Source of the DNA: Promethearchaeota archaeon Loki_b31
Lineage (GTDB): Archaea > Asgardarchaeota > Lokiarchaeia > Sigyniarchaeales > SOKP01
Assembly (NCBI GenBank): GCA_005222975.1
Contig: NJBI01000007.1
Coordinates: forward strand, 23,752 to 87,751
DNA length: 64,000 nt
Reading direction: 5' to 3'
This document shows, in pieces, positions 45,951-54,229 of this stretch. Position 1 is the first letter of the stretch. Each line of letters begins with the position of its first letter. A program made the translations under genes and the position numbers. A model generated the notes under the pieces. It did no database searches and had not been told where the DNA came from. It was given only the letters and a program-made list of their open reading frames with translations.

Positions 45951-47693
45951 TCAATTTTTGTCAATAATTTCTTTTAAACCTAAGATAGGAATAATTATAT
46001 TATTTGGGCGAAAAAGAAGTTCATAATTTAATTCGTGCAGTGTTCTTTCTATTGTAAAATAATTAATTAGGGTAAAGTGAAGTTTAAGACTTTTATCGAA
46101 TATTTTTCCCATTAATTTATTCTCCCATAAATTAAGGAGGTTTAACGCAATTTCCAAAGTTTTATGTTTTTTACTAATTTTTGAAGACTTTCTAAAATAA
46201 AGACTAAAAAGGAATTCTGCGGGAACTTCAAATTTGTTTTTATCTACAATATTTTTTTCAATAAAGTTAATTAGAGTGTTAAATTTAATGTAGCTCAAAG
46301 ATCTTAGAAAGCTCGCTAAATCTTTTTCAATGGGGAATCTCTCCTTCCTTTCTTCTTGAGAAAGCTGAGGATCTCCTTCAAAGTCGATAAAATAGAACAC
46401 GTAATCGCCGTTGTTTTTGTTGTATAGAATTTGTTGAAAATGGAGGTCTTGGTGAACTGGTTGTATAGTGATCTGTTGAATATCAAATTCAGAACGAAAT
46501 TTTTCGATGATATCTTTAATATCAAGGAAAATTGAAGTAATTTTAGGCGAGTTATAAAATGCTCCTTCAGACTTTTTACTCGTATAATTCAGGATTTTAC
46601 TTACCATGGAATTTAAATTATCCGTATAATTTTTCAGGTAATCTTTACTATCAACCATCTCTTTTGAATAAAGGGGATCATCTTTTAAGATTAAAGCATT
46701 GTGCAATTTCTTAATTTGAAATCCAATTTTCTCAGAAACCTTTAGTGATTCAACACAATGTTTTTTAATCATATTGGACATATTCTCTTTATTATTAAGA
46801 TAGGAATAGTCGTCATTTACTCTTTTAAAAACATCATATATCATTTTATTAACCTCGTTCCAGTAAATGTCACCGAGGTTTCCAATATTTGAAACATCTT
46901 CCAGTATACCAATTGTTTCTTTACCTTGGAGTTTAATGGTTCCATATATTTTGGGAGCATTTGGAAAATTATTTTTAACTAACACAAACAAAGTTCTCGG
47001 TTCTAAACTCCCCGAATAATCTTTATATGATTTTAAAATGTACGAAATAGGTTCTTTATTGGTACTTTTCTTGTAAATTTTTAATAAAAATAGTAAATTT
47101 GTGGTATTTCCACCACCCAATTGTTCTAATCCATATTCATATCTTTCAGGATACAAACTAGCTTCTATGAGGTTGCGTACTTTTGTCATGTTAATTTCAT
47201 CTTCAAACTGTTCAGAATAAAGCGTAAGCTCCATAGACAAGGCGGGGAAAGCTTCAGTTATTTTCTTATCAAATAACATCTTTTTCCAAAAAAATACGCA
47301 ATACTCCGCCTCAACGAGGTTAAGGGAGATAATTTTCTCTTTTTGTTTATCATATACATTTAAAGCAACCATTTTACTATATGTATTTTCTGTTAGTTGT
47401 ACTATGTTGCCGCTTGTTTTTTCCCTTGGTTCAAGGATTTCTTGAATTTTTCCGTAAGATATCATAGGTAGAAAATAAGATTTTGTATATTCTTGAGTAG
47501 TAATTACGATTATTGTTAAAAAAATTCTTTCTGATACAATCTTGAAATAGGATATTGTAACTCTAAATGCTAAATTAGATAACGAAGATTTATCTCCAAA
47601 CCATCTTCTTGAAAGAAGCCATCCTTTAAACTCGTTTGAGTTAAATACCTGTTGAATCAAATTTTTATCAAAGTAATTTCTCATATTCATCAT
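45951..47693 (-). CDS. Maltokinase-like kinase
   Basis: A 580-residue protein of the maltokinase type. It begins with the family pattern WLLSRRWFGDKS, has the EQLGGGNTTNLLF loop and the aminoglycoside-phosphotransferase-like catalytic motif HQDLHFQQIL (about residue 411) followed by the DFE-type metal motif FIDFEGDPQ. Maltokinase makes maltose-1-phosphate from maltose, feeding glucan synthesis in bacteria. Together with the GH13 and GH57 genes it supports alpha-glucan metabolism. The start is at ATG 47693; another ATG lies three codons on. Confidence 0.78.
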   Translation of the reverse strand: MMNMRNYFDKNLIQQVFNSNEFKGWLLSRRWFGDKSSLSNLAFRVTISYFKIVSERIFLTIIVITTQEYTKSYFLPMISYGKIQEILEPREKTSGNIVQLTENTYSKMVALNVYDKQKEKIISLNLVEAEYCVFFWKKMLFDKKITEAFPALSMELTLYSEQFEDEINMTKVRNLIEASLYPERYEYGLEQLGGGNTTNLLFLLKIYKKSTNKEPISYILKSYKDYSGSLEPRTLFVLVKNNFPNAPKIYGTIKLQGKETIGILEDVSNIGNLGDIYWNEVNKMIYDVFKRVNDDYSYLNNKENMSNMIKKHCVESLKVSEKIGFQIKKLHNALILKDDPLYSKEMVDSKDYLKNYTDNLNSMVSKILNYTSKKSEGAFYNSPKITSIFLDIKDIIEKFRSEFDIQQITIQPVHQDLHFQQILYNKNNGDYVFYFIDFEGDPQLSQEERKERFPIEKDLASFLRSLSYIKFNTLINFIEKNIVDKNKFEVPAEFLFSLYFRKSSKISKKHKTLEIALNLLNLWENKLMGKIFDKSLKLHFTLINYFTIERTLHELNYELLFRPNNIIIPILGLKEIIDKN

Positions 47694-47737
47694 TAAGTTA
47701 ATAATAATAATTAAAGATAAATTTCTAACTAGCCATC

Positions 47738-47751
47738 TTATATATATTTTT
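47738..47751 (-). promoter_or_regulatory. TATA-like element upstream of the maltokinase gene
   Basis: A run of alternating T and A (TTATATATATTTTT on the plus strand) lies 45-58 bases upstream of the maltokinase start and is the best TATA candidate there. Confidence 0.3.
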
Positions 47752-47809
47752 TAAATTTAATACTATCTTAAAATGTTTAAGATTTTTAGAGTTTAGAAAA
47801 AGCTATGTT

Positions 47810-48451
47810 CTAACGAATTAATTTCAAATTTTTTATTTTTATTTTAAAAGAGTTATCTAAATCTAAGGGATTAAAAGTTTCTTTTCCAGATTTTATATGG
47901 TAATAAATTATCTCGTTTAACAACTCTAAAGTTTCAATAATATTAACATTCTCTTTTACAGATGTTTCGATATAAGCGGCAAATTTTTCTTTTTCAGCGA
48001 ATTTTTTTGCTTCTTCATATGTAATAGCGCGCTTGTAATTTAAATCAACTTTATTTCCCATTAAAATGATTGGGATACAATTTATATGTTTACGAACTGA
48101 AAACACCCATAATTTTACTTCTTTTAAACTTTCAGGGTTAGTTATATCGAACAAAATAATTGCCCCTAAAGCTCCTCTAAAAAAATTAGACCAATAATTT
48201 TGAAATCTCGCCTGAGGAGCAAACGTCCAGCAAGTATCTGTTATCCTTTCGCCATTAGGGAGCGTGAAATCCTTTACAGAGATATCAACGCCGATAGAAT
48301 ATTTTGAACTATGTGTAAAACCAAGGGTATATTTTGAACTTAATAAACTTTTCCCAGAATTAGCAGATCCTAAGATTAAAATCTTAACTTTGTACGAAAT
48401 TGTGTTTTTTGTTTTGTACAGAGAAGAATGTTCTGGCTGTTTAAGAACCAT
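47810..48451 (-). CDS. Rab-like small GTPase with destroyed switch II motif
   Basis: A 213-residue Rab/Ras-like protein. G1 is intact (GSANSGKS, 28-35), as are G4 NKVD (133-136) and G5 ETSVK. Switch I has Ser in place of the usual Thr (YSIGVDISVKDF). The G3 motif, usually WDTAGQERF, reads WTFAPQARF (75-83): the Mg-linked Asp is Thr76 and the Gly is Pro79, checked in the DNA. The Gln is kept. The protein may bind nucleotide but is unlikely to hydrolyse or switch normally. Confidence 0.8.
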   Translation of the reverse strand: MVLKQPEHSSLYKTKNTISYKVKILILGSANSGKSLLSSKYTLGFTHSSKYSIGVDISVKDFTLPNGERITDTCWTFAPQARFQNYWSNFFRGALGAIILFDITNPESLKEVKLWVFSVRKHINCIPIILMGNKVDLNYKRAITYEEAKKFAEKEKFAAYIETSVKENVNIIETLELLNEIIYYHIKSGKETFNPLDLDNSFKIKIKNLKLIR

Positions 48452-48805
48452 ATCTAATTACAAATTATGATTTTCTCGTTTTAATAATTATGTGAATTTA
48501 CTAATAAGCAAAACAAAAATAGATATTTATTTTTCCAAGTCTTTTTCCTTAATAATTTATAAAATATAAATTCCATCTTACTTTAGAACGATTAATATCT
48601 TAAACTTTTATATCTAATGAGAGGTTGTCAAATAAGGCTTTTAAATTCTTTAATAAAATATTAGAATTAATTTCAAATATATCAATTAATTAAAAATTGT
48701 AGGAAATAGGGGATTCCTTTTTATCAATAATTTATTTACCAAATAAATTTAAAGCCATCAAATCTTAATTTTTTTATTAATAAAAAAATTTGTAATTTAC
48801 TAATT
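48452..48805. other. Intergenic region between divergent genes, 354 bases
   Basis: AT-rich, holding the promoters of the Rab-like gene (minus) and the GH57 gene (plus). A TATA-like stretch lies near 48553-48568. No gene is visible. Confidence 0.3.
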
Positions 48806-50992
48806 ATGAGCGAAATACGGATTCACCTACCTATAGTCTTCCATTTTCATCAACCAGTGGATAATTTCAGTTTTGTCATTGAGGATGCCTATGAAAAGTC
48901 ATATAAACCCTTAATTGAGAATATTTTCAAAAATCTTGAGGTAAAGATTACTCTTCACTTTTCAGGAAATTTATTGGAGTGGTTCTTAGATAATAAGCCA
49001 AATTTTATAAAAATGTTAAAAGTCATGGCAAAAAGAGGGCAGATTGAGATAATTGGCGGGGGTTATTACGAACCTATTTTTGCTATTATACCTAATAGGG
49101 ACAAAATAGCCCAAATAAAGAAGCTATCTGACTTAATAAAAAAAGAGTTTGGATTAGATGTTAAGGGGGCTTGGTTATCAGAAAGAGTGTGGGAACCAAA
49201 TTATCCCTCGTTTTTGAGTGAAGTTGGATTGAAATATACAATCGTTGATGATAATCATTTCAGATCTACAGGAATTACGGAGAAAGATACCCTTTATTCT
49301 TATGTTACTGAAGATGAGGGGAAAACGCTTAGAATATTTCTTATCAATGAAAAATTAAGATATTTGGCCCCTTGGAAGCCTACATATATGTCAATTGAAT
49401 ATTTGAAAAATGTTGCGGATGAAAAAGGTGATAGGTGCGTTTTATTCATGTCTGATGCGGAAAAAATGGGCGTTTGGGGCACCACACACCAAATATGTTA
49501 CATTCAAGGTCATGAAGAGGGAGACGAGGGTAAACCTTTTATCCCAGCGTTTTTTGAACAAATTGTAAATAATAAATGGATTAAATCGATCACTCTCTCG
49601 GAGTATATGGAAAAATTTCCAGCAAGAGGATTAATATATCTACCTACAGCAAGTTACGATAAAATGGAGGAATGGGTTTTACCAACTAAAGAAAGGAAAG
49701 CTTTTAAGAAAATTAGAAAAATTCTTAGAGACGATCCCAAAAAACAGGAGGAATACTTATTTTTAAAGGGAGGATTTTGGCGATATTTCTTGGTTAAATA
49801 TCCAGAATCTAATAACATGCACAAGAAAATGCTTTATGTGCGAGAAAAACTCATTCAAGTTGAGAAACAGGTAAATAAAATAAAGAACGAGGAAAATAAA
49901 AGCGAAATTAAAACTAGGATAGCGGAAGCTTGGGAAGAAATATATAAAGCGCAATGTAACGATAGTTACTGGCATGGATTATTCGGTGGTGTATATTTGC
50001 AATTTTTACGGTTTTCCGTATATGCTCATCTTATTAACGCTGAAAATATTATAGATAGCTTGAATTCAGAATTCTACTCGATTGCAAATAAATATATCTC
50101 AATTACACCCATAGATTTCAATAAAGACAGTAAAATGGATGTTATAATAGAATCTAATATATTAAACCTATATATAAACCCCTCGGATGGAGGGACTATA
50201 TTTGAATTAGACTATAAGCCAAAATCTTATAACCTTTTAAATACTTTAACTAGGTGGCCTGAAGCGTATCACGACAACGAAGACGACGAAATAGATAAAG
50301 ACGAGGTTATGGTTGATCGTTATAAGAAAAGCATGTTGCGAATTAGATTTTTTCAAATCGATATATCGCTTGAACAACTTGAAACTGACCATTTTTACGA
50401 ATTTGGAACATTTACTGACGGGGAATTTAAAGTTATTAGAAACGAAAAAGATGGGAAATCTGCTATATTAGAATTAGAACACTTTGGAACGGTAAAAGAT
50501 CCAGAATCAGGTGAGTGCTACCCTTGTAGGATCCTTAAGATAATCGAGGTTGAGGAAAATCAGATTGTTATTACAATAAAAGGTAATTTTCAAAAAATTT
50601 CTGGAGAAGAAGAGGTGTTAAAAAGGATACTAGAAAAATTATATTTAGGCGTAGACCTTCCTTTCTTTTTCAATGGTGATCCCAATAAATTTGAGTGGGA
50701 AAGTAACCAAGTGTTGTTTCTAGAAGGGAAAAAAAGTTCACTATTAAAACCATTTGAATACTTCGGTCACCACTTTAAAGCTTACGACGAATCTTATAAG
50801 TTAAACTTTGAATATTCGTTATCTAGTCAAATTAAAGCAGATACAGATACCATAAAAATATATAAATTTCCGATAGTTGCATACGCGTTCACTGACGAGG
50901 GATATAAAAAGATATACCAAGGGATAAATGTTCTACCTCGATTTAAACTTAAGAAAGAATTCGAGTTTAATTTAATAATTAGCATTTACTAA
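48806..50992 (+). CDS. GH57 4-alpha-glucanotransferase
   Basis: A 728-residue GH57 enzyme with the full family set: N-terminal FHFHQPVDNF, GGGYYEPI, the nucleophile-type Glu in WLSERVWEP, and the acid Asp in FMSDAEKMGVWG. The C-terminal half has the beta-sandwich domains found in archaeal 4-alpha-glucanotransferases of the Thermococcus type (such as LNLYINPSDGGTIFELDY). It rearranges alpha-1,4-glucans in the cytoplasm; no signal peptide is seen. It complements the smaller GH57 at 26675. Confidence 0.88.
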   Translation: MSEIRIHLPIVFHFHQPVDNFSFVIEDAYEKSYKPLIENIFKNLEVKITLHFSGNLLEWFLDNKPNFIKMLKVMAKRGQIEIIGGGYYEPIFAIIPNRDKIAQIKKLSDLIKKEFGLDVKGAWLSERVWEPNYPSFLSEVGLKYTIVDDNHFRSTGITEKDTLYSYVTEDEGKTLRIFLINEKLRYLAPWKPTYMSIEYLKNVADEKGDRCVLFMSDAEKMGVWGTTHQICYIQGHEEGDEGKPFIPAFFEQIVNNKWIKSITLSEYMEKFPARGLIYLPTASYDKMEEWVLPTKERKAFKKIRKILRDDPKKQEEYLFLKGGFWRYFLVKYPESNNMHKKMLYVREKLIQVEKQVNKIKNEENKSEIKTRIAEAWEEIYKAQCNDSYWHGLFGGVYLQFLRFSVYAHLINAENIIDSLNSEFYSIANKYISITPIDFNKDSKMDVIIESNILNLYINPSDGGTIFELDYKPKSYNLLNTLTRWPEAYHDNEDDEIDKDEVMVDRYKKSMLRIRFFQIDISLEQLETDHFYEFGTFTDGEFKVIRNEKDGKSAILELEHFGTVKDPESGECYPCRILKIIEVEENQIVITIKGNFQKISGEEEVLKRILEKLYLGVDLPFFFNGDPNKFEWESNQVLFLEGKKSSLLKPFEYFGHHFKAYDESYKLNFEYSLSSQIKADTDTIKIYKFPIVAYAFTDEGYKKIYQGINVLPRFKLKKEFEFNLIISIY

Positions 50993-51124
50993 TACTAGTT
51001 TTTTCTCATAAAATTACAAATATGTCTATTTTAGCAATAATTTTGTCGTTTTTAACTAGTTTTAAATATATTAACAGCATAATAACAACTATAACTTTAT
51101 AAAAAAATTGTGGTGTTCTAGTTT

Positions 51125-51268
51125 ATGCGAGATTATAACAAAGGAAAACAAAATGGCTACGCGTATACGAGCAATTCTGTAAAACAACGAATTGAAAATA
51201 ACGAATTTATTAAAAAAATCCGCAAAAAGCTAATGCAAGAACGAATTAAAAAATCTTTTTCTAAATAA
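51125..51268 (+). CDS. Small basic protein, 47 residues
   Basis: An ATG-started frame (MRDYNKGKQNGYAYTSNS, then a basic helix KKIRKKLMQERIKKSFSK) with a GGTG Shine-Dalgarno nine bases before the start. The clear ribosome site and the strongly basic amphipathic C-terminus make it a plausible small nucleic-acid-binding gene. It is too short for standard ORF cut-offs. Confidence 0.45.
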   Translation: MRDYNKGKQNGYAYTSNSVKQRIENNEFIKKIRKKLMQERIKKSFSK

Positions 51269-51278
51269 ATTTATATTC

Positions 51279-51295
51279 AGCCAAATCCATTGGCT
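51279..51295. repeat. Hairpin after the small basic gene
   Basis: AGCCAA and TTGGCT form a perfect 6-bp stem with a 5-base loop, starting 11 bases after the stop of the small ORF. It is followed by A rather than T on the plus strand, so it is not a classic terminator in that direction. Confidence 0.3.
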
Positions 51296-51448
51296 AAAAA
51301 AGGTAAGAGCTTCCCCCTTCTAACTTTTAAAGTTAATTAAGAATAATAAAATTGAATTATCTGAGCTTAAAACGCGATTAAAGTAAAATTTATTAATTGA
51401 CATAGATTTATTTTTTTATTAAACTACTATTGTAAGAAGGGATAAATT

Positions 51449-52162
51449 ATTTCTATCAAATGGAGAAATAGAGGATTTATAATAACTCTTATTTTATCTA
51501 TGTTTATTTTAATTTTACTAGCACCTAGTATGTTTAATTTTAATGAGTCTTTTCAAATAGGAAGATATACTGAAGAAGCAGATTTTAATAATAGCTTTAC
51601 TGATGGAACAGTGGGAGTTAGAGTAACATTATACTTAGAATATCAAAATCAAGAAATTTATAATGTCAGAACCACAATTATTCCGATTTCTAGTGGTGAA
51701 ATTGTGAACAACGGTCTTATATCTATAAAGTTGTATTATTACACACAAAGCGTATCAAGATTATACATAGATTCAACTTGGGACCCCCCAAGTAGTGATT
51801 TTAGTCATTCTACAAGAGTTTCCCTAGCCAAGGATTATAACATTACAATTAATGGTATTGCCGAAGTACAATGTGTTGTTAATGAAGTTCTTGTCAATGA
51901 AACAATTTCATATACTTTAACCTTTATAGTACCATTAGGTTTAAAAGAATTTGCCGACTTGGATCTACAGATTTACGTAATATTTTATTTATATTTATTA
52001 TTAATTCCTCTTACGCCATTTATTTTATTATATATATTTAAGCCTTTATTTGGAATTAAGATTGATGAGGAAACTCGAAAAAAGGATGAACTGTTTCTTA
52101 GTTATTTTGGTAGAACAGATAAAGAAAAACAAAAAGAAAACACTATTAATAACTCTGAATAA
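51449..52162 (+). CDS. Membrane-anchored extracellular protein, probable ATT start
   Basis: The frame's first ATG is at 51500, inside a hydrophobic segment. Upstream the frame remains open to a TAA at 51443 and encodes a basic start (SIKWRNRGFIIT) followed by a hydrophobic run, which is a normal signal peptide or anchor. No ATG, GTG or TTG exists there; an ATT at 51449 (or 51446) lies 7 (or 4) bases after AGAAGGG. The protein of about 237 residues has an extracellular beta-rich domain, then a membrane helix at about residues 185-205 and a charged cytoplasmic tail. Family unknown. Confidence 0.6.
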   Translation: MSIKWRNRGFIITLILSMFILILLAPSMFNFNESFQIGRYTEEADFNNSFTDGTVGVRVTLYLEYQNQEIYNVRTTIIPISSGEIVNNGLISIKLYYYTQSVSRLYIDSTWDPPSSDFSHSTRVSLAKDYNITINGIAEVQCVVNEVLVNETISYTLTFIVPLGLKEFADLDLQIYVIFYLYLLLIPLTPFILLYIFKPLFGIKIDEETRKKDELFLSYFGRTDKEKQKENTINNSE

Positions 52163-52176
52163 TATAGAAGATAATT

Positions 52177-52851
52177 CTATTCAGGAAAACCCCATTCTCC
52201 TATTAATGGAACAAACCTAACCCCAGTTATTTTCTTAAAGTCGTAGTTTTTTCCTTTTTTAGAAATTACATAGAGATCTTGACCCCATTCTTTAGAACCG
52301 GCAGGAATGCAAAGAATTCCTCCATCTTTTAATTGCTTTTTTAAGGGAGGGGGTACTTTTTTAGGAGATGATGCAGTTACTAAAATTTTATCGTATGGAG
52401 CTTCTTGAGGGTGTCCTAAGGTCCCATCTCCATGGATGACTGTAACAGAATCACCGTAACCCGCATTAATTAATCTAATTTTAGCTCTATCTGCTAACTC
52501 TAAGTGTCGTTCTATTGTGTATATGTGTCCGGGATTTTGTGAATTCTTTGGAGCTATGATCTCAGCACACAAAGCGGCGTGATATCCTGAACCGGTTCCA
52601 ATCTCTAGAACTTTATCACCTTCCTTTAGTTTTAACAACTCACACATCATTGCGTTCATGTGGGGAGCGGAAATAGTTTGCCCCAAACCTATGGAAAGTG
52701 GAGAATCTATATAAGCCGAAGATATAGCACGTTCAGGTAAAAATTTATGGCGGGGGACTTTTAACATTGCCTTAATTACATTCGGTTCGGTCAAAATACT
52801 TCGCTTTTTAAGGCTTTCTACTAGATTTTTCCTTTTTTCTTCAAATTCCAT
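52177..52851 (-). CDS. pcm: Protein-L-isoaspartate O-methyltransferase
   Basis: A 224-residue SAM-dependent enzyme that starts repair of damaged aspartyl residues in proteins. Features: the N-terminal VPRHKFLPERAISSAYIDSP substrate region, GQTISAPHMNAMM, the SAM motif VLEIGTGSGYHAALCAEI, and DKILVTASSPKKVP. The length is normal for the family. It is downstream of the U32 peptidase on the same strand. Confidence 0.93.
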   Translation of the reverse strand: MEFEEKRKNLVESLKKRSILTEPNVIKAMLKVPRHKFLPERAISSAYIDSPLSIGLGQTISAPHMNAMMCELLKLKEGDKVLEIGTGSGYHAALCAEIIAPKNSQNPGHIYTIERHLELADRAKIRLINAGYGDSVTVIHGDGTLGHPQEAPYDKILVTASSPKKVPPPLKKQLKDGGILCIPAGSKEWGQDLYVISKKGKNYDFKKITGVRFVPLIGEWGFPE

Positions 52852-52909
52852 AAAAATTCTTCGCCTTAATATGTTATTTTTTAGTGATTCTTAATTTGAA
52901 ACATTTGAT

Positions 52910-54160
52910 TTATGTCCGATACATGATATAAACTTTATCATCTATCTGAACCTCACTACTTAACCGCATGTTTACTTTAAATGGGCTGTCAAATCTTTTT
53001 TTATAAATGTTTTTAATTTTTTCGCCCTTAAAGACCATATGCTTAATTTTTTGATGGTGATAAGTATTATCACCCACAATAATGATTTCGTTTCCTAGTT
53101 CTAGATTAAATTCTTTGATTTCAATTAATACATTTGCGGTCATGCTATTTTCATTAAATGATAATATCTTTCCAAGATAGTGTTTTTTATATGGGGATAT
53201 ATTTCCTCTGCTTTCTAATTCAACATCTTCAATTGTTGGTCTGTGAAAATAAAATCCTGTGTGAAACCCGCGATTATAGACTTTAGCTAACCTTTCTAAC
53301 CAGTCGCGAACCTTTTCTTGTGTGAATGTATTTTCAAAATAGCTGTCTATTGCTTCTCGGTAGCACTTAGTTACCGTTTCTATATATAGTGGATCTTTCA
53401 TTCTACCTTCAATTTTGAAAATATTAATATTAGCTTCAATTAATTCTGGAATATATTCAATCATACAGAGATCTTTTGCGTTCAAGAACATTTGCCCATC
53501 GTATATGAATTCATTATTTTCATCGTCAATTACTCGCCACTCTCTTCTACATGGCTGAACACAATTACCTCGGTTTGCCGAAAATTCTTCAGAATCACAA
53601 ATTGTAGCTGATAGATAGCATCGACCTGAAATCGAAGTGCACATCGAGCCGTGAACAAAGCATTCAATTTGCGTCTTAGTTAAATGATGTTTAATAAGCT
53701 TTATTTGTTTAAGAGATAGCTCTCTGGCTAAAATAATTCTCTCAGCGCCTACATCTTCAAAAAATTTAGCAGATTCAATGTTAGATACATTTGCTTGGGT
53801 TGAGATGTGAAATCTTAGTTTTTCGCGTTTAGCAAACTTTATTACCGCTAAATCGTGAGCAATTATAGCGTCTATACCCGCTTTCTTTGCTTCTAATATC
53901 AATTTCTCTAAATCTTGCAATTCAGAATCGTAGATTAAGATGTTTGTCGCTAAATATGCTTTCAATGGTGGTTTTTGATGATGACAGAATTTTACTATCT
54001 CTTTAAGTTCGCCTCTTTCGAAATTTTTAGCTTTAGCTCTCATATTATATTTCTTGACGCCAAAATAAATAGCATCAGCTAATCCAGTAACATTTCTTAA
54101 AGATGTCCAATCTTGTGCGGGAGCAAGTAATTCTGGCTTATTTAACGGCTTTTTTGCCAT
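52910..54160 (-). CDS. U32-family peptidase / RNA hydroxylation-type protein
   Basis: A 416-residue U32 protein. The signature region FVHGSMCTSISGRCYLSA is followed by Cys-rich NRGNCVQPCRREW, giving the Cys set of the family. Such proteins were called collagenases but bacterial members (RlhA, TrhP) hydroxylate RNA bases with prephenate as donor; an RNA-modification role is more likely than proteolysis. It sits between pcm and the TnpB-like gene. Confidence 0.87.
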   Translation of the reverse strand: MAKKPLNKPELLAPAQDWTSLRNVTGLADAIYFGVKKYNMRAKAKNFERGELKEIVKFCHHQKPPLKAYLATNILIYDSELQDLEKLILEAKKAGIDAIIAHDLAVIKFAKREKLRFHISTQANVSNIESAKFFEDVGAERIILARELSLKQIKLIKHHLTKTQIECFVHGSMCTSISGRCYLSATICDSEEFSANRGNCVQPCRREWRVIDDENNEFIYDGQMFLNAKDLCMIEYIPELIEANINIFKIEGRMKDPLYIETVTKCYREAIDSYFENTFTQEKVRDWLERLAKVYNRGFHTGFYFHRPTIEDVELESRGNISPYKKHYLGKILSFNENSMTANVLIEIKEFNLELGNEIIIVGDNTYHHQKIKHMVFKGEKIKNIYKKRFDSPFKVNMRLSSEVQIDDKVYIMYRT

Positions 54161-54183
54161 GATAATTGAAAATTTCTATTGTT

Positions 54184-54200
54184 CTGTTGAAAAATAACAG
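54184..54200 (-). repeat. Hairpin, possible right end of the TnpB element
   Basis: CTGTT and AACAG form a 5-bp stem with a 7-base loop, 30 bases past the stop of the tnpB-like gene. IS605-type elements end near subterminal hairpins, so this is a candidate right end, with weak support. Confidence 0.25.
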
Positions 54201-54229
54201 TCTTCGTATTAAAATAACCTTCTAATTAT

